64,000 bases of DNA, taken from Anniella stebbinsi. Lineage: Eukaryota; Chordata; Lepidosauria; Squamata; Anniellidae. Every line of letters starts with the position of its first letter. The first letter of the stretch is position 1. The translations under genes were made by a program, and so were the position numbers. This document shows, piece after piece, positions 20,201 through 32,060 of this stretch. The stretch lies in NCBI GenBank assembly GCA_029215795.1, contig JARDYH010000002.1, positions 272,374,310 through 272,438,309 on the forward strand, written 5' to 3'. The notes under the pieces were generated by a model. That model worked only from the letters and a program-made list of their open reading frames with translations. It was not told the DNA's origin and ran no database searches.

Positions 20201-21499
20201 CAGTCAACTTAAGCTGTTAAAATGTCAGTGAAGAACATTATTAAAGGTTGGATTGTGGATGTTAAGTTTCTGTACTCCCCCCCCCCCTTTTCCTGACTAC
20301 CCCTGTACTTCTCACCACCTGGCGGCTGTGCCAGAATTCACATCGCTTCGTTTGTACATGGAGGCTGACTTAAAGGTTCACTGAATACCACTCAGTAAGA
20401 ACAGCGGAAAGAAGTGCAGCTTTAGACCTATGCAAACTGAGAGGATCAATACATCAGCCCACACAAACCAGAGACATTATTTGATTTTTAAAAAAGGAAA
20501 AGAAAAGAACCCCCCGCAGACCTTAAACACGTTGCTTCAGAAAATGCACTTTATTTTAAGACTCTGTGTGTTTGGTGTCCCTATTCTAAGCCCGAGCAAT
20601 AAGTTATCTCGGGTCACCATTGTGATGTGAAGTGACATTCAGATGAAAGAGACAACAAATATCGGGAAGTGAATAAAAGGAACAAAGGAACGGGGTTGTT
20701 GCCACTTACAAATATATTTCGATGATTATTAGAGCAAAGAGCCCTTCCTCCTTTCCTTCTTCCTACTGGAACATCATGGCTTTTCTGCCTCAGGAAGTGT
20801 GGTGTGTATTAAAGAGACTGAGAAGGCAACCTCATATGTTTCTGTTGTCCTTCCCAGTCATGGGAAGAGAGAATCTTGTTTTCATGAAGGGAAGGTGATA
20901 CTCGCTCCCCGGCTTATTGAATTGGGGGCATTCTCGCACTGTGCTTGAAGTGAATTCAGAAACCTGTTTGACGCAACCCAGTATTACTTCAAAATACCAA
21001 CTTATTCAATATTCCCACTGCTTCCTCAGTGCCAGAAAATAGCCTCTTCGGAGTTCCGGAACTGGCTGTGCACACAGACTGGGTCATATGTGTAGGATCT
21101 GCTGAGATTGATTTCAGCACTGCCAATGCCCAATGACATCTTGAGTTGGCCCTGCCAAGGGGTAGAGTGACACTGCTCCCTAAGGAAACAAATATGGGTG
21201 GGGTGGGGGACAGAGTGATGCATTGGGAAACGGAGCTGTGTGTGCCATGCAGCTTGCCCTAGACTCCCTAAGCTAGCCTGCTGCCATATATGTACAATGG
21301 AGGATACTATCTTTTCACTAGCAGTGTGGTAAGATTCAACTATTCATCTGATCAGGCTCTCTATGTGAAATATGTATGGTACGGTGGGGCTGTCACCATC
21401 TTGTCCTTCATCTCATGCAGAAAAATGTCTTGGGCCAGGCTTGTGCAGTCCATCAGGATGGAATGGTCATAGTCACGCCAGCCTCTAAATGCTGTAGAG
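20201..21499. other. Intergenic DNA, no feature recognised
   Basis: A C-run near 20277-20287 and short frames only; no repeat ends recognised. Confidence 0.45.
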
Positions 21500-21624
21500 C
21501 AGGGGCAGGCAGAAAGTAGATCAGATGTTCAAACTTCAATTCCTAACATTCCTGACCATTGGGCACACTTGCAGGAGGTTATGGGAATTGAAATGCAAAA
21601 CATTTGGGCTCTCTCTTACCCCTG
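21500..21624. mobile_element. hAT-type palindromic MITE
   Basis: Ends CAGGGGCAG / TACCCCTG with internal inverted words (CAATTCCTAACATT, GGGAATTGAAATGC). Related to 374-457. Flanking octamers CTGTAGAG and CAATAGAA agree at 5 of 8 positions. Confidence 0.45.
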
Positions 21625-22381
21625 CAATAGAAAGAATTCACTGCTCAGTGTTTTCCAATGGGATCCAAATAGTGAGGATTCATGGCTTTTGAGGTTTTCT
21701 CAAATTCATGGCTACTCTAAAGGGAACACATGTAATCCCTTCTGTATTGTGTTCACATCCATCTTAAGACATGAGATTTAAATGGTGTCTCTTACAAATA
21801 TAGTGTTAAGACGCTGCCATTATTAACTTCTCTTAGCACTCTCGGTTGAATAATACACATGTGAGCAACTTGTGACCCATATACGTACATCCCTCAGAAG
21901 TCTTCTTTGTGGCTCATATGGGTGCCCAACAAGACCAGGGTTTCTCCCCGCCCAATTTAAACTTGACACTCAACTGTTTGTAGACTGGGGGGAGCACCAG
22001 AGTGACATGGAAGGATCACAACCATGCTCCCTGTAGCCTTCCAAACAGCTGTTCAGTAGGATGGAAGGTGTGCAATTTATACTGGAGAGCACTGTGCTCA
22101 GGGACTGTTAACCCTTTTCTTGCCATGAGTGACTGTGTACAAGAATGTGTGTCTTTGCATGTGTGGGGAAGGGGAACACCAGGCCTTGCTGTGTCCTTCA
22201 CCAGCCTAGGTCCCGCTCAGCACCAGTTCTGGCCACACCCACCAGCATGTGACCCCTGATCCAATGCCACCTGTGGTCTTAGGGGTGAAAAGATTGCCCA
22301 CTCATGGTGTAAGTGGGGAAATTGAGTATTTTCTCCCTCTACTCTAAAGCCAGAGTAGAGGGAGAAAATGCGTGAGTTCCC
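21625..22381. other. Intergenic DNA with a small hairpin
   Basis: TTTTCTCCCTCTACTCTAAA with its complement TAGAGGGAGAAAA forms a hairpin at 22331-22369. No gene is recognised. Confidence 0.45.
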
Positions 22382-22516
22382 CGGCCTGTAGTTTTAAACT
22401 TTAATTTTTTTTTATGTCGTATCTTATCATTTTGTGTTTTATAGTTTTAATTGTTGTGAACCGCCTAGAGAGCTTTGGCTACTGGGTGGTATGGAAATGT
22501 AAATAAATAATTTTTT
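22382..22516 (+). mobile_element. L2 LINE 3' end
   Basis: GTGAACCGCCTAGAGAGCTT, then GGGTGGTATGGAAATGTAAA and an AAATAAATAA tail: the L2 3' hairpin and tail. Confidence 0.75.
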
Positions 22517-23434
22517 AAAAATATGCTGTCCCGTATCAGAATGTCAAGCAGTTTTTGTTCTTATTTTATTTCGCACCACGGTAAGTAGAATTTATTTAGG
22601 CTTGTTGTGGCAGATGAGCAGGGAAACTAGGAGGAAAGCCACCGAAGACGATGTAGAGGTTTAAACAAACACTGTATTAACAAAGGAACACAATCATTGA
22701 AAGGTTAACAGTTTGCCAGCAACACATCACCTGAACAATCAATCAAGTCTCTACAACTAACATTTGTGTGCTAGCTTGGAGTCCTAAAGAGCATATTACC
22801 CTTGGGAGGTGAACACTTACAACAGAGAAATGTGGCGTGTAGCAATCCAATGATTTTTATGCATTACGAAGAATATTCTCAGGAAAGCATTTTTTATGAT
22901 GTTCGGCTAAATTATTCACTTCTGGTAACTATTATTTTGCACTGTGTATACCAACCACTCAGCCATGAGATTGAAATCATGTTTGCAATAATTAAAAATA
23001 TGTACATGGATTTGTGCTTGAATATCCTATTCTGCCCCAAGATTAAACTATACGTTATGAGGACATAGTTATTTACCTGTTCCAGTGATTCCTGGTGGAT
23101 AAGCTAAGCCTAGGAGATGTGTAGAAGCTTCCTACTACTCTGTATGCTTGTAACTTTCTTGCTTGTTCATGAAAATTATGGAAAAGTCATTGCTCAGTGG
23201 CACGTGCATTGCATGCATAGACTCCCAGGGATGTCATGGAGCAGGTTAAGAGAGATGCTCGCCTGAAACCTTGGAGAACTATTACACAGGCTAAATGGTA
23301 ATAGTGTTCTGACTTGGGATAGGGAGTTTCATATGTTCTTTTTTTAAAAAAATCTTTCATTAATGTGTATGAAGGTTTGTACTGGCCTGATAAAAATTTG
23401 CTGAAGCTACTCAAAAGCAATACTGTTATGATAT
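22517..23434. other. Intergenic DNA, no feature recognised
   Basis: The part around 22600-22760 is vaguely like a reversed LTR or leader but shows no defining signals. Confidence 0.4.
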
Positions 23435-24632
23435 TCCAAATTCATACTTCCAATGAGTACTAGTTCAAGCTGGTGGTGACTGACCAGGAAAGGGATCTTG
23501 GGGTTGTGATGGAGAGTTTGATGAAAACATCAACCCAGTGTGACATCAATCTCTGTTAACAAATAAGGCAAATTCCATGTTGTGGATCTTGAAACACATT
23601 GGCTCAGTTTGGACGACACATTAGGCAATGGAGGAAGGGGGGAACAATCGTCAGTTGTGTTGCTTATTGTGTTGTCTGGAGGGCAGCACACAACGCACAC
23701 ACAACTGACAGTACGTTAATCAGGCACTTTAAACAACGGAGCGAAACGACGGGCTTGCACATTGTTTAGCTTGAAGCCCCATTGTTTAAAGTGTCGTCCA
23801 AATTCAGCCCCCCTCTCTCCGTGGACTATTCCGTTTCGGAATAGAGTTCTGCTGCCTAGAGCAGCCCAAACCCCCCAGCCGCTCTATGCAGCCGGCAGAA
23901 CTGACGGTGCATGCTGGGATATGGCTGGGGGACACACGGAGGAGATGCTACAACCAAAATGGCTGCCGCAAGTTCCTTGCAGCCGGGGCGTTTGCGAGTT
24001 CTGAGCAGCGCCGGCTGCAGTGTGTCATCTGTGGAGCTCCTCCTGCCTATCGCACGGTGGGGTAATAATCAACTTTACAGTTGTTCATCTAGGGGGTACT
24101 CCCCACACAACATGGTAATGAATAATCAACTGTGGTGTGGATTAGGATCAGCACTGAGTTGACTATGGCAGCATTCGGACGATTCGGACGTCAGTCAATA
24201 CAACTGATGATTGTTCCCCCCCCCCCCAGTTGCTTATTGTGTCATCCGAATTCAGCCAATGTTTAGCTTAGAAAAAAGGCAATCTCTATACATGATAGAG
24301 ATTCAGGACAGATAAAAGGAGGTACATCTTCCCACAGCACATAATAAAACTATGGGATTTGCTACCACCGGATGGAGTGATGCACCAACCAAGACACCTT
24401 TAAAGGGGGATTAGACAAATTCATAGCTATTAGTCATGATTTCTATATTTTAACTCCAGTATCAGAGGAATGGTGGGGAACATGAGAGGCAGGGTAGTCT
24501 TGCATTTGTGTACTGTTGTGGGCTTCCCAGAGGTATCTGGATGGTCCCTGTGGGAGCAGAATGCCACATTAGATATGCCATTGGTCTGATCCACCATGGC
24601 CCTTCTTATATCCTCATGAGATAATTGGTAGC
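23435..24632 (+). mobile_element. CR1 LINE 3' part, split by DNA transposon
   Basis: The left part (23435-23600) includes AGGAAAGGGATCTTGGGGTT and AACCCAGTGTGACATCAATC, from the end of CR1 ORF2. The right part (24261-24632) includes TTAGCTTAGAAAAAAGGCAA, GGGGGATTAGACAAATTCAT and the terminal CCCTTCTTATATCC. The element 23601-24257 separates them. Confidence 0.65.
23601..24257. mobile_element. Composite non-autonomous DNA transposon
   Basis: The left end GGCTCAGTTTGGACGACAC matches the reverse of the right end GTGTCATCCGAATTCAGCC. The subterminal GGGGGGAACAATCGTCAG matches the reverse of CTGATGATTGTTCCCCCC. A third, inverted terminus copy (GTGTCGTCCAAATTCAGCC) lies inside at about 23796-23814, so a smaller unit may be nested. 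The interior has CCAAAATGGCTGCCGC. The target duplication is unclear, so no superfamily is assigned. Confidence 0.6.
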
Positions 24633-24736
24633 ATTTTTTTTTAAAAGACACACTTATTCATTATAAATGGTGTTATTGCTAATTCTGAAATAGTTCAGGT
24701 ATTTCTGTACCGTATTCCTCCTTTGTAAGTCTGTCT

Positions 24737-24830
24737 AACACTGCATTCCTATATGTGTCTACACATAAGTAATCACCATTCATTTCAGTGGGACTTACTC
24801 CCAGGTAAACATGTATAGGATAGTCGGCTA
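24737..24830. mobile_element. Short MITE (TGGGACTTACTCC type)
   Basis: Inverted words CATTCCTATATGTGTCTAC and GTAAACATGTATAGGAT flank CAGTGGGACTTACTCCCAGG, a combination common as a small hairpin repeat in squamates. Confidence 0.5.
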
Positions 24831-25045
24831 AATGGTTCAGTCATCTGGTGACCCATTTTGCAGTGAAGATTTTGCTGTCTACTTCCATGCTGTTGAGGTT
24901 CTTTGCGCCTCCTTCCTTACGTCCTACCTGTGTTGATATGTTAGTAGTTGCAATTTCAGTGCTGGCACCAAGAATTTTAAATGACTGTGGCATGCATGGT
25001 CACCTTGTTCCTTCAAGCAGGCTTGGATGGCTGGTGGTTTTCTTT

Positions 25046-25086
25046 AAAAACAAACAAACAAACAAACAAACAAACAAACAAACAAA
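25046..25086 (+). repeat. (AAAC)n microsatellite
   Basis: About ten AAAC units. Confidence 0.95.
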
Positions 25087-26386
25087 CCTACCTTTCCAGT
25101 TCTGGAGTGGCCAGTCTTGAGCGCAAGATAAAATGCTCATTCGATGATGCTGTATGTCTCTTAACATCGGGAACAAAGTGAAATGATGCTACAATATAAA
25201 CTAAGATGTGACCTAACAATTTAGAAAATCCCGCAATTGAAATAAACTGGAGATGTACTATAACAGCTTAATGTTGCAAACATGCAGAAATATTTACAAA
25301 TTCGAATGAACATAGAAGTAATAGCTACAGATGCTCCGCCCCACACATATAGCGATCTATAATACATAATCATTTAAGATTACAATTTGTTTAATTTCAA
25401 AAACCTATATTAAAAAAAACAGTGCACTTAAAATAATATAATCACTATGAAAAATGTTCATGTAATTTTTAAAGGATGGATACTAGTCTACCATAGCTGA
25501 TGTCAATTAGGCAGTTCCAGTGAAAGGAATTTGAAAACTTCAGTCTAACTCTCCACTTTTACTTCCATCTGGGTAAGTATATACCCCAATTACTTCCTTT
25601 CCACTGAGAATTTCATCCTTACATCCATTCTTTCATTATACAGATGGAAGCTTGATGGAGTAGAACAGTGATGTGTCAAAGGTCACTCAGTGAGAAGTAG
25701 AACAGACGTTTCGTGAATGACAGTGTAAAATTTTTGTCACTCAGTAATGTTATTCACTGAATAATTATTGATCTCTTTTACGTAACCTCTACAACTTTAA
25801 AGTCCGAGTGTACGTCCTGGTGTTGAATCATGTGCAGATTCATTCCCCCCCCCCTTTTTTTTTTGCCCCAGTAATGACAAGAATCTTTCTATTGCCTCAT
25901 CTTCATGTCAGCATCTCACACGGAATAAATGTTTTTCAAAAATGGTTTGATAAATGGTTTTTATATTTTAGCATGATCTCTTTGAAACCATTTGTGAGCG
26001 AGCATAATGTCTGCCTCATTTGTGCGTGAATGTAAATCAGGAGTAAAAGCCTTTCTATTTTCATTACATTGAACTTGACTAAGGATGGCACTTAACTATC
26101 ACTGAATGGCCCCTTGCTGTTGTTTTCGACGGCTGCTGGTTCATTGTGTAGCAGCGTAAGTTGTGTTGTGCTGTGCACGGCGAGTGTTTTATTATAGCTG
26201 CAGCCTGCAACGTTCGCAGCAGTACAATCGTGGCTTCTGGCAATGCACATCCTACCCAAATCACAGTTAGAAGGACTTTAAAATGAAGGCCTCCAAGAGG
26301 AGGGAAGATTACAGACAAACATTGCAAGTTCACAGCTGGGATGCATCACTTCTAAAAAGTTTAAAAACAAACAAATACATTAAATA

Positions 26387-26390
<4 letters not shown>

Positions 26391-26434
<44 letters not shown>
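26391..26434 (+). repeat. (GA)n microsatellite
   Basis: About 22 uninterrupted GA units. Confidence 0.95.
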
Positions 26435-26437
<3 letters not shown>

Positions 26438-27224
26438 GGACTGCTTTAAAGTCCCATTGTATACCTACTAAATCCCCTTCTTAATGAATAAAAAAGCAAA
26501 AGAAATTGCTCAAAAATGAGTTCAGGATGAAGTTTGATCACTTTTGGTAATTTAATAAATCTTTGTGCTATCGATTTAAAAGAGGACTCCCTACTGACGA
26601 AGTTCTGTCTAAAAAAATCAATGTTGTGATATAGTGTTTTGTTATTAAGACCACAGAGATCTTTTAAACGGTGTGTTTTGAGTGTTGACTTTACAGAATG
26701 GTTTAATAGTCTTTCTGATACTCCGTATTAAAATCTGAAAATAATATCATCCACACTTACCTGATTCCCATGGTGCCATGTTTAAATTATAATTTGCTTT
26801 CCTGGTGGCTGTGTGACCATGGTGAACTCTAGACATTTTGGCAAAATGAAACAATATTGACTAAAACGCCAGTAACTATTACACAGGTGCAGTTCCATTT
26901 ATTCTACTGTGAATGGTGGGGGAGGAGATTGTCTGGTGAACATCCTTTGCTTTCCTCTGGGATGGAGATATGTTTCTGGTTCACTTCAAGAAAGATCCAC
27001 ATAAAAAGTACACCATATTATCAAAGGACACAGCATGATTTTCCTGATTTCTCCAGGTTCGGGTCACTGGACATAGCTATAATAAAAGTGTAATTGCCAA
27101 GTCAAGGGAGGAGATTAGAAAGGGCCTGGAATCCACTATTATCAATTCATCTCCTATTCCATCTGCTTTTGTGAGATCAAGAGGTAGCACAAATCCTACC
27201 TCCACCTGGGACTTTATATAGTTA

Positions 27225-27420
27225 ACCTATGAAACTGCCTGTAGTAGATCAGACTATCTGTCCATCTAACCCAGTATTGTTTGCTCTGATTAGTAGTGGA
27301 TCTTCAGTGTCCGCATCACCTGTTATCTAATCTTTTTCATAGGAAAGGGCAGGGGATTGAAACAAAGACCTTCTGCATGCAAAGGATGTGCTCTACCACC
27401 GAGGTATGGTCCCTCTCCCA
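27225..27420 (-). mobile_element. tRNA-derived SINE
   Basis: On the minus strand an A-box-like TACCTCGGTGGTAGAGCA (27389-27406) and a B-box-like GGTCTTTGTTTCAATCCC (27352-27369) give an internal RNA polymerase III promoter of tRNA type. The body ends with GTTAGATGGACAGATAGTCT and GGCAGTTTCATAG. Tails of the same family occur at 45236-45345 (plus) and 52762-52806 (minus). This family differs from the Sauria-like one. Confidence 0.7.
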
Positions 27421-27517
27421 AGAGACATACATATTAAAAGCCTCAACCAGCAACATCCCACAGCCATTCTGCATGGCTGTCATCAACTGGGATGGGAGCA
27501 GATCACCCATCAGCTGT

Positions 27518-28215
27518 CCTTAAGAACATAAGAAGAGCCCTGCTGGATCAGACTGAGGGTCCATCTAGTCCTGCATGCTGTTTACACAGTGGCTGTCTAC
27601 CAGGGATTAACAAAGCAGGACATGGTGCAACAGCACCCTCCCATCCATGTTCCCCAGGAACTGGTGCACACAGGCTTACTGCCTTGGATACTGGAGGTAG
27701 GTACATGACCATCAGGTCTAGTAGCCATTGATAGCCTTCTCCAGGAATTTATCCAGCCCCTTTTTTAAAGCCATCCAAATTAGTGGCCATCACTACATCT
27801 TGTGGTCATGAATTCCATAATTTAACTACGCACTGTGTGAAGAACTACTTCTTTTTATTTGTCCTGAATCTCCCACCAATCAGCTTCATGGGATGACCCC
27901 GGGTTCTAGTATTTTGAGAGAGGGAGAAAAATGTCTCCTTATCCACATTCTCCACACCATACATAATTTTGTACACCTCTATCATGTCTCCCCTTACCCT
28001 GCTTTTTTCTGAAGCTAAACAATCCCAGCTGTTGCAACCTTCCCTCATAGGGGAGATGCTCCAGCCCCTGAATCATTTAAGTTGCCCTTTTCTGCACTTT
28101 TCCCAGCTCTATAATATCTGTTTTAGGTGACCAGAACTGTACACAGTATTCTAAGTGTGGTCACACCATAGATTTGTATAAAGGCAGTATGATACTGCTA
28201 TGGTACTATGTATCC
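27518..28215 (-). mobile_element. CR1 LINE 3' part
   Basis: Begins TTAAGAACATAAGAAGAGCC and continues through TCATCACTACATCTTGTGGT-type, CCACACCATACATAATTTTG and GTACACAGTATTCTAAGTGT words that identify CR1 ORF2's end and 3' UTR in reverse. About 700 bp, 5' truncated. Minus-strand frames are broken (longest 67 codons). Confidence 0.85.
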
Positions 28216-28888
28216 AAACATTCTCATTTTGTGTTGTTAAGTGATGGTAATTATGTATTACATATTTTTATTTATTTGACTTTCATCATATAACTCAAGA
28301 CAGCATACACAGGCCCTTCTCCAAATACCATCTTTGTACCCTTTAAAAAAATACAAAATATTTTTTTGAACCATTTGCAAAGGAAAGAGTTTCCTGTAGG
28401 GATGTATGGAGTTTGTTAAATATATTCCGTTTGAGTGTTACGAACTGTCAGGTGCATTTCATTCCATTGTCTCCTCATTGACAGAATCAGATTTTTTTTT
28501 AGGGATGTGTGGGAAATTTTGAGCATTAGCACTAGTGTGCATTAGCCCAAATCCTCCAAAAAATTTTTTTTTAAAAAAATCTGCAAATACGCAGAACCTA
28601 CAAGACTCAGAAAAAGCCAGTGTGCTGTGGAAACCCAAAGTCATTTGAATCTATTGCAGATTTTTCTGACATCCTCCTCACTTCCCTGTGGTCGCACCAC
28701 AGCTTTGGAATGCTGCCCCAAAGGAGATATGATTGGTGCCGACTTTTAAAAGTTAATTTACTTTTTAAAGTAATGATTTCTGTGTTTTCTGTTGGTTTGC
28801 TGGTTGAAGAGATTTTCCTCCCCTCTTAATTTGTAATTGTGTGGTTTTTACATTAGATTTATTAATTTAAAACATTGGGGATGAAGGG
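28216..28888. other. Intergenic DNA, possible L2 tail scrap
   Basis: TTTTTATTTATTTGACTTTC near 28266 may be a reversed L2 tail. Nothing else is recognised. Confidence 0.35.
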
Positions 28889-28896
28889 CTGTTTAT

Positions 28897-29583
28897 TAGT
28901 GCTGTGCAGCACTTTGGGCTGAATCCCTGATACCGAGGCGAGGCAGGTTGATTTGCCTTCGTTCCGAGCCAGTTCTGGGTCAGCTCGAGGTCCCCAAAGC
29001 CAAACCACATCGGTACTGAAGCTTCGGGAGCCTCAGGCCCTCCCTCCTGCTGCCCCAGGAAAGATGGTGGTGAGTCCATTGGACTCACCTACCTCTCCTG
29101 GCTCTCCCCACTCACCTGCTGCTGCATCAACGGCACCCGCCATCTTCGCCCGCTGTGACCAGGAAATGCAGAGCTCCAATGAGAACCAGTCCTGGTTCTC
29201 ATTGGAGTGCTGCATTTCCCAGTCACAGTGGGCAATGTGGTTACCCACGTCGATGACAGCAGCGGCAGCATATGGCAGAAGGCAATAGCAGGCAACGGCG
29301 GGTAATGGCGATGCAGCAACAGGTGAGTGGGGAGAGCCGGGAGAGGGAGATGAGTCCAATGGACTCAGTGCTGGCCTCTCTACCAGCTTTCCTGGCTACC
29401 GGCTATGCAGCTGGCACCCAGGGACCTGCAAGGCCGAGACACCTCGGGGGGGGGGAATCTTGCCTCGCCTTTGGCACTGAGGTGAAGCAGGTTACCCCCA
29501 AAGCCCCCTGAATTGAATCAGGGCTGTTTCGGGGGCTCCAAAACGGCCCTTGAGGCAAATCGGGGGGTGCGTGCACACCCCTA
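28897..29583. mobile_element. GC-rich hAT-type element with large internal palindrome
   Basis: Ends TAGTGCTGTGCAG and GTGCACACCCCTA, flanked by CTGTTTAT and CTGTTTAC (7 of 8 identical; 28889-28896 and 29584-29591). The interior is a palindrome from about 29071 to 29368, centred at 29190 in GAACCAGTCCTGGTTC. Arms carry ACTCACCTG (29110-29118) and CAGGTGAGT (29320-29328), which are consensus splice-donor words pointing away from the centre. No transposase. The 76 to 111-codon frames follow from the palindrome. Confidence 0.75.
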
Positions 29584-29604
29584 CTGTTTACACATTTAAG
29601 AAAA

Positions 29605-29680
29605 TAACTAAAGGCTGGGAAATGGAGTTGTGGAACTTTTTTCTGTCTAAACATGCATAGGATTGCACATTACCTAAATA
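29605..29680. mobile_element. Remnant of a hairpin MITE
   Basis: ACTTTTTTCTGTCTAAACAT and GCATAGGATTGCAC match one arm of the perfect hairpin at 51802-51914. Confidence 0.35.
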
Positions 29681-30461
29681 AAACAATTAGGTTCCCAGGC
29701 AATCTCCCATTCAGACACTGATCTGATCCAGGCAAGCTTTACATCCCTGAGGCCATGGGCTGGGTGAATTTGATCTATATAAATGAGACAAGGCTGAGCT
29801 TCCACGACAACATTCAGAATCTGGTTTCAAAGCAGATAAAGGGGACAAAATGGGGGTAGTGGACAGAACAGGCATACACACGTGGTCACCCACTAAGCCA
29901 AAGATATCACAGTTTTCACTCTGGTGAGTCACTATTTGTTCAGGCCAGGCTTAGATATAGGGATGTGTGAATCAGAAAAAGTCAAGCTTGCTGAAGTTCT
30001 CCAAATTCCACCTTTGAATCCGACTCGAGTCCGTATCAGATTATCAGCTTTTTCCCCTTTTCTCATGGAAATCTGCCTGTATTTGCATGCCTATTTTTCC
30101 AAATGTACGCATCAATTGAATGCATCTTTGAAATGTATGCATTCTTCTCCCATTGATTAAAGCATATTTGTGTGCATTTTTAAAAGCATGTGTTTTGTCA
30201 GGCCTGTTGTTCAAATGTACGCATGCTGTCGTATGCATTTTTTAGGGGTCCGTGAATCACATTGTAAGCTCGGAAATGCAGGAACTTCAATCATAGATTG
30301 TATCCATGTCTATGTTCAGTCCAAAATGTGCGAACTGGGTAAATTTTGATTAAAAAATCCAAACTGAAACAAATTTCTCATACATCCCTACCGGACAGCA
30401 AGTAGGTGGATACATGCATTATTATATCGACTTACCTTAGATATCATTCCAGAGAATGTTG
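29681..30461. other. Intergenic DNA, no feature recognised
   Basis: No protein-like frame. TGTACGCATG-like words recur near 30100-30230, which may mark an old DNA transposon whose ends I cannot define. Confidence 0.4.
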
Positions 30462-31265
30462 CGGAGTGGACGCGAGAAATAACAAGGTGACACAAGTGTA
30501 TGGATTTTAAACATGGGCCACATTTTATTAAAGATCTGCAAAGAGGGACAGTCCTATGCAGGCATCTCCATATGTCTCTCTCAGGCCATTTCTAAGACTG
30601 GGTGACCCATTCTTAGCCCCTAAAGTGGCGCTATATTCGCCACTCCATGGGCTCCCCACTTGGGTAGGGAGACCTTCCGGTGTCCCCGTCCCCGTGCCGC
30701 ACGGCTACGAGGTGGTGAGGAGGGTTGGTCTCATAGGTCAGCCTTCCACCCAATGACTGGTGCTGCAAGACTCCCTGCCATAGGTTTCAAGCACTACCCA
30801 TCACCCCCAAAGGTGCCTGAGAATGCTCACCATTACCTCCCCCACTCGAGATGCCCGCACCTAAACGCCAACAAAATGTGACCAAATAGAACTCATTAAC
30901 CTATTTAATACACCCAACCTGTCTCATAGTGTGGAGTAGGCGAAAACTCATAACCAGTTTTAGATTATGAGCGAAAAATTCTTATTCGGCCTCCAAAAGG
31001 ACAACCAGCGAACCCACACTGCCAACAAGGGAGGGAGGGAGAGAGCCGCGAAGATGAAGAGACCGTTGGAGGGCTGCACAGCGTTTTTATAGCTGCGCAC
31101 CGTCTCCTTCTCCAGTGGCGCCAAACTAAGGGTGGCCAATAGCTGCCCTCCACGTCTCACGCTCGCACCACCCGCAATTGGCCTCCCCCCACCCAGGCGT
31201 GCCGGGCGGGGTATTGAGGCGGTTATGATATTGATAATGCTCCTCTGGGTTAATCACCTGAAAGC
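30462..31265 (-). mobile_element. Probable solo LTR
   Basis: The minus strand has GCTATAAAAACGC (TATA box, about 31082-31094) after a GC-rich upstream part, AATAAA (30524-30529), and an end reading CTCCGCAACA at 30462, the CA expected at an LTR 3' edge. The long G/C-rich body between the two signals would be the R-U5 part. The 5' edge near 31265 and a target duplication were not found. It could instead be another promoter-bearing element. Confidence 0.45.
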
Positions 31266-32060
31266 AAACTAAAGGAAGGTTGAGAGACTAAGAGACTCTT
31301 TTGCACCACATTGTAGTGTTCAGTTTGTGATATGATGATGCCCTTCCGGAACCAAAGCCTGCAGAGTTCACACAGCTCTAGTTATGCCTTTAGGCAGCAA
31401 TCATGCTAGGAGGTCAAAGAGGGGTAATGTAGTAATGTACCTACAATGGCTATAATTTTTAGCTACAGATAATACTCTTTTCTATCTCAAATCCCCAAAA
31501 CCATACTGCACATCATGAATCTGTGTTTGCTCTTCTTCTTGTGTTATATAACTGCCAAGAATTTAATAAGGCACCATTCAGATGCATTTGTCAGTCTTTA
31601 CATCTTGTTCACATTTTAGCGTAATTCAGATCCTCATCCCCCCCCCCCACCACCATGGAGTAAATACTTTTGGGAACAAATACATTTGTTGGTTTGATAA
31701 ATTGCTCATCTTGTGTTTGACTTATTCAGCTCTGCATGACTACATGGTATTTGATTTCAGTGACTGAGTATCCAACATTTACTAGCAATTTCGTTTGCCA
31801 AGTTTACCTCTGCTTTTTTCTGTATTAACTTAACAATTGTCTTTATTAATATGTTTGAAGATTGTTCTCTCAGCAGGTGGATAATTTCCCTCCATGTTCT
31901 TTCGAATGTCAAAATATATCATGCTTTCTTATAAATAAAATACTTTCCCCTCGATACTTTGTTAACAGCTTGCATGCAGTCATTTCAAAAACTGCAGGCT
32001 GTGTGCAGGCTTCTGATAACTGCTTATGGTAGAAAAACGTCCTGTGTTCATACAGCATGA
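31266..32060. other. Intergenic DNA, possible conserved noncoding block
   Basis: No repeats or genes are recognised apart from a C-run near 31638. The AT-rich 31560-31900 stretch is free of repeat signatures. Confidence 0.35.

Larger units (their letters stand above)
24831..27224. other. AT-rich intergenic DNA, possible conserved noncoding block
   Basis: No repeat or gene is recognised apart from the two simple repeats listed. The stretch 25790-26060 lacks repeat signatures and has balanced, non-simple sequence, as some conserved noncoding elements do; this is only a suggestion. Confidence 0.3.

Noticed and set aside
27352..27406. tRNA gene
   Set aside because: A- and B-box-like sequences are present but no tRNA cloverleaf is complete; the sequence continues into a SINE body.
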